A DNA stretch of 64,000 nt, from contig NZ_CP134400.1 in the NCBI RefSeq assembly GCF_002968285.2, forward strand, positions 2,356,001-2,420,000, in the 5' to 3' direction. The translations under genes were made by a program, and so were the position numbers. The stretch comes from Mycobacterium sp. ITM-2016-00318 (lineage in GTDB: Bacteria; Actinomycetota; Actinomycetes; Mycobacteriales; Mycobacteriaceae). Numbering within the stretch: position 1 is the first letter of the stretch; each line of letters opens with the position of its first letter. Below, one piece after another: positions 1 through 7,353 of the stretch. A model generated the notes under the pieces. That model was not told the origin of the DNA. It saw only the letters and a list, made by a program, of their open reading frames with translations, and made no database searches.

Positions 1-144
1 GCATACGTCGGCGTCGGAGAGCGGACGATCCGGGATTGGATCACGCGCGGCCTGATCAAGGGCTACAAGATCAACGCGCGACTCATCCGTGTGGATCTGA
101 ACGAGCTCGACGCAGCCATGCGGCCGTTCGGCGGTGCAGCGTAA
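1..144 (+). CDS. Excisionase-like HTH protein (3' end only)
   Basis: Reading from base 1 gives 47 residues ending at TAA (142-144); the start lies outside the window. The text reads as a MerR/excisionase-type winged helix: VGVGERTIRDWITRGLIKGY is the helix-turn-helix and wing entry, followed by INARLIRVDLNELDAAM, the usual 'residue that fixes the DNA-binding domain' tail. Excisionases of this family direct integrase toward excision. Its stop shares a base with the start of the next gene, so they are co-translated. The assignment as excisionase rather than another small HTH regulator rests on family look and on the tRNA-linked element. Confidence 0.75.
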   Translation, partial: AYVGVGERTIRDWITRGLIKGYKINARLIRVDLNELDAAMRPFGGAA

Positions 145-593
145 TGACCCAGATAAGAAGAAACCCGGCCAATGCTGGCCGGGCCACCTCGACGACGCCA
201 ATCGCTGACACTCATTCTAGCCGCGCCGCCGACACCGATCCATACGACAATGAGGACCCGACACCGCCCACTGGATGGGCACCGCCACCACGGCAATGCC
301 AAGAGACACCCGTGCAGCTCGGTCGGCGCCGCAAGGGTCGCCGGCGTCTGGTGTCGTTGAACTGCGGCTGCCTGAAAGGGCCGCACGCCGACCCCCTGAG
401 TTGCCTCTGCACATGGCCTCCGCTCTCCGAAAACAGGATCAACGCGGGCCGCGCTGCTGCGTTACACCTCTTGGATCAGGGACTCACGCCGAGGCTCGAA
501 ATCGAGGTGCTGCAGGCCCTGTGGCGTCGCGGCGGCGCGGACCGTGACCTTGCGGAGACGTTGCACGGGATGACCGGCGGGGTGATCGCATGA
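144..593 (+). CDS. Small Cys-containing early protein of phiRv-like elements
   Basis: 149 residues from the ATG that overlaps the upstream stop (TAATG). The N-terminal half is Pro/Arg-rich and looks disordered. The middle has a C-G-C then C-L-C cluster (LNCGC, LSCLC), suggesting metal binding or disulfides, and the C-terminal 60 residues are helical (INAGRAAALHLLDQGL). A gene of similar size and position between xis and the RepA-like ATPase occurs in phiRv1-type elements, where its function is not known to me. The stop overlaps the next start by ATGA, so this is part of the same operon. No function is assigned. Confidence 0.75.
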   Translation: MTQIRRNPANAGRATSTTPIADTHSSRAADTDPYDNEDPTPPTGWAPPPRQCQETPVQLGRRRKGRRRLVSLNCGCLKGPHADPLSCLCTWPPLSENRINAGRAAALHLLDQGLTPRLEIEVLQALWRRGGADRDLAETLHGMTGGVIA

Positions 594-1831
594 CAGACGA
601 TCTCCGGGCCAGAGGTGAGGCGTTGGTGAACAGCGGCAAGTACACCAACGGCGAAATTGAACTACTGAATCAAGTCGCTGATGAAATGCTCGATCTCGCT
701 GGTGTGCAGCAAGAGAGTCGTGCTGAGGAATCGGCAACAGTGCTCACCAGCATGCGCGACGGAGTGTGGCTCGACGGACAAGAATTTCCGCCGCTGGAGT
801 ACGTCGTGCCCGACATGATCCCCGAGGGGTTAGGTGTGCTCGCCGCACCGCCGAAGGTAGGCAAGTCCTGGTTCGTCAGTGACGTCGCGCTAGCCAGCGC
901 CGCGGGAGGCAAGGCCCTTGGCAGAATCAGCGTCGCGAAACGGCCCGTCCTCTATCTCGCACTCGAGGACGGTGATCGTCGCCTACAAGGCCGATGGCGA
1001 CGCCTCATGGGTGGCCAACCGATACCGGCTGTCAACTACATCACCCGCGCCGAGACCAGCACGGTCGTGTTCGCCATGATCTGCGAGTTCCTGCAACAAC
1101 ATCCGGGCGATAAGCCGCTGATCATCCTGGACACCCTCGGCAAAGTGAAGCCGCACAGGCCCGCCGGCACAGACCCATATCAACACGACTACGCAGTCGG
1201 CAGCCAACTCAAGGCCGCAATCGACACGGTCCCCGGTGCCTCGTTGCTCGTTGTCCACCACACCCGCAAAGCGGAATCGTCGGACTTCATCGATTCCGTC
1301 AGCGGTACGCAGGGGATCGCGGGCAGCGCGGACTTCGTCATGGTGCTCAATCGAAGACGGCATTCAAACGACGCGGTGTTGTCGGTCACCGGCCGCGACA
1401 TCAGCGAAGCCGAGTACGCGTTGCACGCCGACGACGGTGTCCTGTGGAGGCTCGACGGTGCCAACCTCACGGAGGCAGCGGCCACCGTCGAATCGCGCAG
1501 AGATAAGCAGCACCTCGGGGACCGCGCGCTGGAAGTCCTTTCGTTCGTCAACAGTCGCGCTGAGACCGCGCTGAACGAGACCCGTGCCGCCGACCTTGCC
1601 GAGATTGGCATCGATAATGACCAAGCGCGCGTGTACCTCAACCGGCTCGCTGACTCCGGTCGCATCAAGAAGATCGGACGAGGGCTCTATCAAGGAGGTG
1701 TTACATCCGTTACGAGTATTACGAACGAGGATGCGAGCCAAGCGGACGTAACACACGAAACGGTCGTAACACCACTTTTTAGAGACGGTCAGAACGGCGA
1801 CCTGGCGACCGACCAAGGTGGCGGCGAGTGA
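590..1831 (+). CDS. RepA-like AAA ATPase (AAA_25 type), element replication
   Basis: 413 residues. The Walker A motif APPKVGKS lies near residues 86-93 and the Walker B strand PLIILDTLGK near 180. A third ATPase strand, LLVVHHTRK, follows near 228. This is the layout of RepA/RSF1010-like hexameric helicase ATPases found in plasmids and prophage-like elements. The C-terminal 120 residues look like a winged helix (ETALNETRAADLAEIGID), probably DNA-binding. It likely takes part in replication of the excised element; no separate primase catalytic domain is seen here. It overlaps both neighbours (ATGA at 590, GTGA at 1828). Confidence 0.85.
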   Translation: MTDDLRARGEALVNSGKYTNGEIELLNQVADEMLDLAGVQQESRAEESATVLTSMRDGVWLDGQEFPPLEYVVPDMIPEGLGVLAAPPKVGKSWFVSDVALASAAGGKALGRISVAKRPVLYLALEDGDRRLQGRWRRLMGGQPIPAVNYITRAETSTVVFAMICEFLQQHPGDKPLIILDTLGKVKPHRPAGTDPYQHDYAVGSQLKAAIDTVPGASLLVVHHTRKAESSDFIDSVSGTQGIAGSADFVMVLNRRRHSNDAVLSVTGRDISEAEYALHADDGVLWRLDGANLTEAAATVESRRDKQHLGDRALEVLSFVNSRAETALNETRAADLAEIGIDNDQARVYLNRLADSGRIKKIGRGLYQGGVTSVTSITNEDASQADVTHETVVTPLFRDGQNGDLATDQGGGE

Positions 1832-2052
1832 ACCGCGGCGAACGTCGGCGACGCAAGCGGGCGACCGCCCAGCCGGTCATCCTCTCGGGCCAGTGCCCGG
1901 ATTGCCTCAGCGAGAACACTGGTCCGGTCCGCGACCGCTTCGGCATCTGGCATATGGACATCCGCCACGACGAAACATGTCCTACCTTTCGACGTCTGGC
2001 TGACGAAGCGCGTTCGGATGACGGTGCGGGAAGTGGCGACGATGCCGCCTGA
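1828..2052 (+). CDS. Small CxxC protein of mycobacterial phages/prophages
   Basis: 74 residues from a GTG that overlaps the ATPase stop (GTGA). It has a basic N terminus (MNRGERRRRKR), a C-P-D-C pair and then H-D-E-T-C, which together could form a small zinc site. Short proteins with this arrangement are common in the early regions of mycobacteriophages. An alternative frame starting at 1818 lacks coupling and is less likely. Function unknown. Confidence 0.65.
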   Translation: MNRGERRRRKRATAQPVILSGQCPDCLSENTGPVRDRFGIWHMDIRHDETCPTFRRLADEARSDDGAGSGDDAA

Positions 2053-2110
2053 ATACCGGTTCGACCCGCACCTCCTCGACGGCGACGACGGCTACGGATC
2101 GTGGCCCTGA
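2042..2110 (+). CDS. Possible 22-residue peptide between overlapping genes
   Basis: ATG at 2042 opens a 22-residue frame ending at 2110, overlapping the CxxC gene upstream and the 80-residue gene downstream. It is acidic and aromatic (MPPEYRFDPHLLDGDDGY). It may only serve to couple translation between the two neighbours. Length alone makes this uncertain. Confidence 0.25.
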   Translation: MPPEYRFDPHLLDGDDGYGSWP

Positions 2111-2343
2111 GGCTGTTCCTGGCCTACCTCGACGATGGTCCGGAAGGCAATGCCAACCAAGTTCGGGCGCAGATCGGCGACTGTGCTTGCAGCCGGTATG
2201 GCGTTGCTATGGGGTCGGTCGGGACCGCGGTCAGTCTGTTCCACACGGTCGAGGCCGAACGCGGAGAGGATCCGAGGCCGAGCTTGGAGCTTCACTTGGC
2301 CGCCGCGCTGGACCAGATTGCGGCCGACGGGGCCTGCGAATGA
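2101..2343 (+). CDS. Hypothetical 80-residue early protein
   Basis: GTG start at 2101; 80 residues. It is mostly helical with two cysteines (IGDCACSR) and an acidic C terminus. I recognise no family. Its stop overlaps the next start (ATGA at 2340), which supports it as a translated member of the early operon rather than a chance frame. Confidence 0.6.
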   Translation: MALRLFLAYLDDGPEGNANQVRAQIGDCACSRYGVAMGSVGTAVSLFHTVEAERGEDPRPSLELHLAAALDQIAADGACE

Positions 2344-2705
2344 GGCTCAACGATCGCGAGACCAACGAGGTGTTGTATTGCGTCAACGAACTTGTTGACC
2401 GCCGGGCACGGGCGGGTGTGCCTGTGCCGTCGTGGATGCACTCCCTAGCACGACGATTTGACATCGCGTCCTTGACCAGCACAATGTCCGCTAACGGACA
2501 TCAATTAGACTGCGCTGCAGCACAATTAGAATTGTCGGTAGTAGTGAGTGCCCGCGAGGCGGCGCACATTCTGGGGTGTACGACCCGACACGTTCGCCGC
2601 CTCGCGGCCGACTTAGAGGGTGAGGAAGTCGGCGGCCGGTGGCTGTTCAGTCGATCGGCCGTGGAGGCGTATGCGAAGGGGCGAAGAAATGGCCGAGCTA
2701 GCTGA
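2340..2705 (+). CDS. HTH/excisionase-family DNA-binding protein
   Basis: 121 residues from the ATG overlapping the upstream stop. The N-terminal half has the phage-type text ETNEVLYCVNELVDRRARAG followed by VPVPSWMHSLARR, seen in small mycobacteriophage and phiRv proteins. The C-terminal half is a helix-turn-helix, VSAREAAHILGCTTRHVRRL, with the closing wing GGRWLFSRSAVEAY, like excisionase/MerR binders. It could act as a small-terminase-like or regulatory protein; the sequence does not decide. Its 3' end overlaps the next gene by 17 bases. Confidence 0.7.
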   Translation: MRLNDRETNEVLYCVNELVDRRARAGVPVPSWMHSLARRFDIASLTSTMSANGHQLDCAAAQLELSVVVSAREAAHILGCTTRHVRRLAADLEGEEVGGRWLFSRSAVEAYAKGRRNGRAS

Positions 2706-2853
2706 GGCGTTCGAGCAGCACTTGCGCTCTTTGTCGGACGCCGAGTGGAACGCGTTGGCCGTGCGCGTGCGAACACCGCAAGGCGAGCCGCAACCGGGCC
2801 ACAGTGGCCGCGCAGAAGCCAACCGCCGTAAGAACAGGAGCACCAGGCGATGA
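2689..2853 (+). CDS. Small hypothetical prophage protein
   Basis: 54 residues. ATG at 2689 follows a purine-rich GGGGCGAAGAA. The N-terminal half is one acidic helix (MAELAEAFEQHLRSLSDAEW) and the C terminus is basic (ANRRKNRSTRR). Similar short proteins occur next to HTH genes in mycobacterial prophages. It overlaps the next gene by ATGA (2850). Function unknown. Confidence 0.55.
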   Translation: MAELAEAFEQHLRSLSDAEWNALAVRVRTPQGEPQPGHSGRAEANRRKNRSTRR

Positions 2854-3755
2854 CGATGCCAGCGCCCGAGATCATTGGCCGCACCAAATCGAACCCCTAC
2901 TTTCGTCGCGCAATCGCGAGCCCGGAATTTGAAGCGGTTGTTGAGGAGCGGGAGTTGTTGCTTCGGCGGCTCACCACCCTGCCAGCCGTGGAGGCGACCG
3001 AATGGCCAACGGTTGTCAACGATCAGACCCTCGCCGCGTGGGAGGAGGCGGTAGTCGCCGAGGACGCCCAGACGCGGGCACGCGCCGTCAAGCACGGCCG
3101 GCTGACCGCACGGCTCGACGCACTCGCCGGACACTTCGGGTCACTCGCCGTCGACTATGCGCGCCTGTGCCAATCGCTCGACAGCGATCTACACGAACTC
3201 ATGGCGACAGTGGACGAACATGTGGCCCGACTCGATGGCGCGCGAAGCCCGGACGAGATTATCGCAGCCGGCGGTGACGCGGTGTCGGCATACAACGAGC
3301 TGCGCTCGTTGCGGACGTCGTACGACCTGCTCCGCGAAGCGCAGAAGTGGTCGACGCCGTCTCACATGTGGGTCAGCTCTGCCAGTCGATACTTCTACGA
3401 CGATCCTCTTGCGTCGAATCTCGCTATCAGAAATTTGGATGAGATATTCCCATGTTGGCGTGACGGGCGGACCAGTACGGTTGTGATTTCAGGCGACGAG
3501 CCAGACCCTCGACCGTGGCCTAAAGACCCTGTTGCACAGTTGATTTGGTTATCTACCAGTGCAGCCGAGGTGTGGGTGCCGACGGAAGCGCAGTTGAACC
3601 AACTCCATGCTGAGCGCCGCGCCCGACGCAACGCCGCGGCGGCCAGAGAGACGGGCCGCTCGGCGCAGCAGACACCGACGTCCGAGTATCCGAAGCAAAC
3701 CACCCGCCATCCCGGCACATACCGTCGAGCCGTCCCGATCGAAAACGTCGGTTGA
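2850..3755 (+). CDS. Hypothetical prophage-associated protein, 301 residues
   Basis: Translation is coupled to the gene before it (ATGA). The first 150 residues are long amphipathic helices rich in Arg, Glu and Ala, probably coiled coil. The middle contains SSASRYFYDDPLASN and NLDEIFPCW, and the last part is PRPWPKDPVAQLIWL followed by a basic, disordered tail from about residue 250. I see no catalytic motif. Position after the small HTH and 54-residue genes suggests a mycobacterial phage accessory protein, but it is not a recognisable capsid, portal or terminase. It is the last long gene of the early operon. Confidence 0.7.
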   Translation: MTMPAPEIIGRTKSNPYFRRAIASPEFEAVVEERELLLRRLTTLPAVEATEWPTVVNDQTLAAWEEAVVAEDAQTRARAVKHGRLTARLDALAGHFGSLAVDYARLCQSLDSDLHELMATVDEHVARLDGARSPDEIIAAGGDAVSAYNELRSLRTSYDLLREAQKWSTPSHMWVSSASRYFYDDPLASNLAIRNLDEIFPCWRDGRTSTVVISGDEPDPRPWPKDPVAQLIWLSTSAAEVWVPTEAQLNQLHAERRARRNAAAARETGRSAQQTPTSEYPKQTTRHPGTYRRAVPIENVG

Positions 3756-3764
3756 GGTAGCCCG

Positions 3765-3932
3765 TTGCCTACGTATGATGTCGGGACCGCAGCGATCCGT
3801 ATCACCCCGTCGGCTGATTCGTTCCTTATCGACGCAGACACGGCCGGCGCATCGGCGGAGATGGTGAGGCGGTCGTCGCAAGAAGCCCGACAGTACCGCA
3901 GAGCCATCCGAATCGAACCTGTGCAGTCGTGA
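3765..3932 (+). CDS. 55-residue ORF resembling the N terminus of a phage tape-measure protein
   Basis: TTG start at 3765 with a good ribosome binding site (GAGGTAG, 3754-3760). The product begins PTYDVGTAAIRITPSADSF, which has the look of the first residues of actinophage tape-measure or minor tail proteins (G-T-A-x-I-x-I-x-P-S-x-x-x-F). It stops after 55 residues. It may be a truncated leftover of a tail gene or a small independent protein. The resemblance is short, so the identity is tentative. Confidence 0.45.
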   Translation: MPTYDVGTAAIRITPSADSFLIDADTAGASAEMVRRSSQEARQYRRAIRIEPVQS

Positions 3933-4092
3933 ACAAGCCAGGCGGCGGCACGGCGTCAACCCCGCAGATCGGTCGGGCAAGGACGGGCCATGAAGCAGCC
4001 GAGAACCTGCTAGTTCGTACCTGCGCCAGCCGCCGCCAAACATCAACGAATAGATCGCTGCCGCAATTAGGACCGCAATGATGAACGACCCG

Positions 4093-4434
4093 TCACGCCA
4101 CGGTGACTTTGACCGTCACTCCGCCGACGCTGCGCCGCACCACAGCAGGCGCCGACTGACGGCGGACTGGCTTGACGCTCCTGCCCGACTCGATGCTCTT
4201 CTGCTCGCCGAACACTCCGCGAGGGTCACCGGCGAGGAACCACCGGTTCTGCTGATCCGCCCGCGCCGCCAACTCTGCATCCTCACGGCGTCGCGCCATG
4301 TCCCGCTGGAAGTCGCGCTCGAGCCAACGCCTGACCAGCCAGCCGGCCGCAACCAGCGCAGCGACTACCGCCAGCCACGGCAGCAGCCACAACAGCAGGC
4401 CGAGCAGGAACAGCATCACAAACAGACCAGCCAT
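4093..4434 (-). CDS. Phage-type single-TM protein
   Basis: 113 residues on the minus strand. Residues 1-35 form one strong hydrophobic helix (LFVMLFLLGLLLWLLPWLAV), followed by a basic/acidic helix (WLVRRWLERDFQRDMARRRE) and the conserved-looking ADQQNRWFLAGDPRGVFGE. Short membrane proteins ending in DQQxxW...GDPRGVxGE are common in mycobacteriophages and prophages. The ATG at 4434 sits exactly six bases after a TATACT box, so a leaderless transcript is predicted. It faces the early operon. Function unknown; a role in superinfection control is only a guess. Confidence 0.7.
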   Translation of the reverse strand: MAGLFVMLFLLGLLLWLLPWLAVVAALVAAGWLVRRWLERDFQRDMARRREDAELAARADQQNRWFLAGDPRGVFGEQKSIESGRSVKPVRRQSAPAVVRRSVGGVTVKVTVA

Positions 4435-4440
4435 GCAACG

Positions 4441-4446
4441 AGTATA
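4441..4446 (-). promoter_or_regulatory. -10 box TATACT of a leaderless promoter
   Basis: On the minus strand TATACT is followed by six bases (CGTTGC) and then ATG at 4434, the spacing at which transcription would begin at the A of the start codon. The -35 region is weak (CTCCAC with a 17-base spacer). It drives the single-TM protein gene. Confidence 0.6.
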
Positions 4447-4750
4447 GATCGAAACACGCTGCAGTGGAGGCGATTTCACGAAAGTACTGTCGCCTGGCGC
4501 GCCGGGGGGCGGGAGCCTCCCCCTAGGGGGTCAGCCCCTGCCGCAGCACCCTGACAAATCCGCCGTGTACGGTTCCCAGGAATTCGGCCACCTGCAGCAA
4601 ACAAGCTCCCATCTGCGCTTTGCGGGCAGCGCACGATTCTGCGCGTCAATTTCTACCACCGCGCGGCGCGGCTAGACCTCAATGTCGCTCGGGTATGCAA
4701 GCCTGGTGTACGGCACTCAAGGTAATCAAGCACGTACGCGCAAGGACACG
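4447..4750. other. Gene-poor gap with GC-rich palindromes
   Basis: No convincing gene is seen between the single-TM gene and the Pro-rich peptide gene. Around 4503-4540 there is an unusually GC-rich patch with the perfect palindrome CCCCCTAGGGGG (4519-4530) set inside further G-run/C-run pairings (GGGGGGCGGGAGCCTCCCCC just before it). It could be a terminator-like hairpin, a protein-binding site or a DNA-processing site of the element. The rest shows nothing recognisable. Confidence 0.4.
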
Positions 4751-4921
4751 ATGAAGCAGAACCAGGGCGACGACAACCAGCCGGATCCGCCGCCGCCTCA
4801 TCCACCTCCGCCTCCGCCGACGACGGTCACGGTTCAGCCGTGGCGGGACCCTTCCGGATACGAGAGCATCAGAGGCAGCGGGCCGCCGCCCGACAACAAT
4901 GAGCGCCGACGCAACCGATGA
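4751..4921 (+). CDS. Proline-rich 56-residue peptide
   Basis: ATG at 4751 follows AAGGAC. The product has an acidic, Gln/Asn-rich start (MKQNQGDDNQPD), a run of prolines broken by His, then TTVTVQPWRDP and a basic end (NERRRNR). It has no membrane segment. Its last 23 bases overlap the start of the 3-TM gene, so the two are translated together. Such a Pro-rich leader partner may be a soluble adaptor or antagonist of the membrane protein; this is inference. An in-frame ATG at 4682 is possible but has no clear ribosome binding site. Confidence 0.5.
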   Translation: MKQNQGDDNQPDPPPPHPPPPPPTTVTVQPWRDPSGYESIRGSGPPPDNNERRRNR

Positions 4922-5441
4922 GCACCTAGGGCAAGTCTCGTCGGCTGGCCGGGTTTATCAAGCGACGGTGAGCGCGCTCTTGGTCACCGAGTACGACCGC
5001 CGCAAGACGCTAGAAGCGCGCGGCGGCACAGTACTGACGTCATGCGCGGCGGTGCTTGCATTGATTTTTGGACTTACAGTGCTTGTGACCGGCAAAGATC
5101 CGGTGTTCGAAGATCAACTGGCCGTACTTGTGCTATTCGGTGCACTCCTGTTCTTTGTGCTTTCGGCATCTATTGCGATCGTCGTTCAGACGCACCTCCA
5201 CAAGTACGACGTAGTCAGTTGCGAATACCTCAAGACGCTCGCCGAGAGCGACGAAGAATGGTTGCAGACCGCCGATCATGCCGTGCGAACCGAAGTAAGT
5301 CAGAAAGTGCGCACACTCTGCAGTCTCCGAGGTGGCAATAACACCAAGGCCAAGCTCGTGGTTGCGGGCCTCGTGGTCCAGATGATCGCGATCGCACTGC
5401 TGGCGGCATCACTTGGGCTCGAGCTCTACGGCCGACTCTAA
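4899..5441 (+). CDS. Three-TM membrane protein of actinobacterial type
   Basis: 180 residues. An N-terminal helix (YQATVSALLVTEYDRRKTLEARG) leads into TM1 (about 47-66), TM2 (about 74-98) and, after a soluble loop of some 50 residues, TM3 (about 150-175). The pattern is a short cytosolic helix, two close TMs, a loop and a final TM. It resembles widespread actinobacterial proteins without assigned function and, in topology only, the SLATT and PycTM effectors of defence systems. No nucleotide cyclase or other sensor gene is adjacent. Coupled to the Pro-rich peptide upstream. Confidence 0.65.
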   Translation: MSADATDEHLGQVSSAGRVYQATVSALLVTEYDRRKTLEARGGTVLTSCAAVLALIFGLTVLVTGKDPVFEDQLAVLVLFGALLFFVLSASIAIVVQTHLHKYDVVSCEYLKTLAESDEEWLQTADHAVRTEVSQKVRTLCSLRGGNNTKAKLVVAGLVVQMIAIALLAASLGLELYGRL

Positions 5442-5597
5442 GCCCTTTCAGTATCAGTGCTGCGTCTTTCAGTACGGGTCGAGCACGGGGGAAGTCACCG
5501 GTCAATTACGGCATCCCGGCTGTCACGGAGGTCAGCGCCTGCTTTAAGGCGACGTGCTTCTACCGCCGTTCAGCTGACCCGCGTTCCGGCGCAGCCT

Positions 5598-7115
5598 TTA
5601 AGGAATCTGCGGGTCGTGCTGCTTGATGAAGGCGTCGACGGTCGGTGGCGGGCCCCACCAGCGGCCGCCGTACGTCAGTGATTCCGTCATCGCCCGTCTG
5701 AAGACCTCACGCATCGCGTGGGCGATCTCGCCGACGGAAGTGTCAGCGATGAGTCGTTCGCGTACGCCTGCGTCCGCGACTATGCGTTGTGCTATCGGAT
5801 CCGCGCGGTCTTCACTGAACGCAGCTGACGAAGGGTACGCCTCAGCGTGGCCTGTGCCCTTGGCGAAGACGATGATGCAGTAGGCAAGGTCGAACTGGCA
5901 CAACGAGTTCAGGAGCACATCATTAGGGCCGACATCAGCTTCTGGCGGCACATCGGATTCCGCCACATCCGGACGCATCGGCGGATGCTGGACCAGGAGT
6001 TCTCGCGCAGCTGAGATAATAAATCCGTGGCGGCCGTCGGTGAGATTCGCGCGCGAAGCGTCGACCTGGGCATGGCGGATCCAGGATGAATAGATGTATT
6101 CGTTGCTGTACCGGTCCGACGGCACCGGTTGAAGCGCCACGGCGGCGGCCGTCTCCCAAGCTTCGAGGCGTACGGCGAGGCTGCCGAGGGCATAAAGCCT
6201 GATGACAACTGCCAACCGCTTCCGTGTGTCGTCGACGCCGATTCCCAGTCTGGTGTATGCCTCACGAAGTCTCCCGATGGCTTCGTCGACGAGGTCGGCG
6301 CGCGTGAAGTACAACGCTTGCGCGCAGAACGTAGTCCAGAGGTTCAGCATCCGTTCGAAGTCCTCAAGGGGCAACTCCGGATTGGCTATCTGGACCAGGG
6401 ATTGAATGAAATGCCTTAACCTCACATCGTTGCCGGCCTCGATGAGCGCAAGGGTTGCATCTGAGAAGGTGGCCGTATCCATGTTCATCGAGAGCGGAAC
6501 GTCCTTGGCGCCACCGGTCGATCCTTCGCGCGCGGCGAGGAACTCTCGAATCATCTGCTGAGCGAAGTTGCTTGACTCCTCGCGGATGCGCTGGGTATAG
6601 GCGGACAGTACGTCGGGCCAATGAGCGTGACGGATTGGCACATTTTCGGCGCCTTCTCGGACGAATATCTCACCGGTCCGGAACACCGTCTCGGTCTTCC
6701 CGCCGGGCTTCGGGTATTGGCCGTCTTTGCTGAAGGGCACGGGGAGCCCGTCGCGGTGGTGTGGTACGAACACCATGACGATCTCATTGCCGTTGTGCTC
6801 GTGGATCTGCACTCGGAGGTGGATCTCACCTTCGATGTACTTGCGGACGAGACTCCCCAGCTTGGCGCCGTCGAACCGGCTGCGGTCGGCGATGGTTCCG
6901 ATCTGCATGCATGCATCACCGGCGTCGTTCACGCCAATGAGAATGTATCCGCCGGGTGGCCGATTTGACATAGTGACAACGTCTTTGACGAACTTGACCT
7001 TGTCGTCCTGTGCCGCAATATCCACAGATGCTTTGAGGTCAAGGTGTGTCTCTTCGGGGTTGCCGAGGAGCTCGAGCAGTTTCTCGTAGTCGGTTCGTCC
7101 ATCAGGAACTATCAC
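5598..7115 (-). CDS. AlbA_2 (Schlafen-type) domain protein
   Basis: 505 residues from GTG at 7115, preceded by a G-run that can serve as ribosome binding site; an ATG 43 codons upstream would add low-complexity sequence. Residues 1-150 carry the AlbA_2 fold: the ETHLDLKAS strand, then VKDVVTMSNRPPGGYILIGV, and a later strand EIVMVFVPHH. The remaining 350 residues are helical, without a visible NTPase motif, and may be a sensor or repeat domain. AlbA_2 proteins bind nucleic acids, and relatives occur among anti-phage and regulatory proteins. It stands alone between the 3-TM gene (convergent) and the Excalibur genes. A defence role is inference from context. Confidence 0.7.
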   Translation of the reverse strand: MIVPDGRTDYEKLLELLGNPEETHLDLKASVDIAAQDDKVKFVKDVVTMSNRPPGGYILIGVNDAGDACMQIGTIADRSRFDGAKLGSLVRKYIEGEIHLRVQIHEHNGNEIVMVFVPHHRDGLPVPFSKDGQYPKPGGKTETVFRTGEIFVREGAENVPIRHAHWPDVLSAYTQRIREESSNFAQQMIREFLAAREGSTGGAKDVPLSMNMDTATFSDATLALIEAGNDVRLRHFIQSLVQIANPELPLEDFERMLNLWTTFCAQALYFTRADLVDEAIGRLREAYTRLGIGVDDTRKRLAVVIRLYALGSLAVRLEAWETAAAVALQPVPSDRYSNEYIYSSWIRHAQVDASRANLTDGRHGFIISAARELLVQHPPMRPDVAESDVPPEADVGPNDVLLNSLCQFDLAYCIIVFAKGTGHAEAYPSSAAFSEDRADPIAQRIVADAGVRERLIADTSVGEIAHAMREVFRRAMTESLTYGGRWWGPPPTVDAFIKQHDPQIP

Positions 7116-7290
7116 GCCGCCCCCCGGGCACCTCGTGCTGGGCTCCGCTTGGGCCCGCGCGTCTGCCGCCGACCTAAGTGACGCCGGGCCGAGGGCGAGC
7201 CTACTACCGCCTGCCTCGGCGGGTCCCGGCGTGCCAGATGACACTTAATCCGCCACAGGAAAGCGGCCGGGCCAAGCAAAGCTGGTCGCG

Positions 7291-7326
7291 GTAGGTGCCT
7301 CGTCGGTCGCCCGACGAGGCACCTAC
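7291..7326. terminator. Perfect 16-bp hairpin after the Excalibur genes
   Basis: GTAGGTGCCTCGTCGG (7291-7306) pairs perfectly with 7311-7326 across the loop TCGC. It lies 28 bases past the stop of the last Excalibur gene on the minus strand. There is no U-tract, but hairpin-only terminators are usual in mycobacteria. The perfect symmetry would also suit a protein-binding site. Confidence 0.7.
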
Positions 7327-7353
7327 GCGGCGTGCTGCTGAGCGGCCGGGCCG

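Noticed and set aside
3549..4046. 165-residue minus-strand frame opposite the end of the early operon
   Set aside because: No ribosome binding site, Arg/Gly-rich composition, and it overlaps better-supported plus-strand genes; a short hydrophobic stretch just upstream has no start codon.
4078..4554. 158-residue plus-strand frame opposite the single-TM protein
   Set aside because: Gln/Arg-rich and unlike a protein, whereas the opposite strand gives a phage-type membrane protein with its own promoter.
4899..5441. Pycsar system (PycTM effector)
   Set aside because: Only membrane topology is similar; no nucleotide cyclase gene is found beside it.
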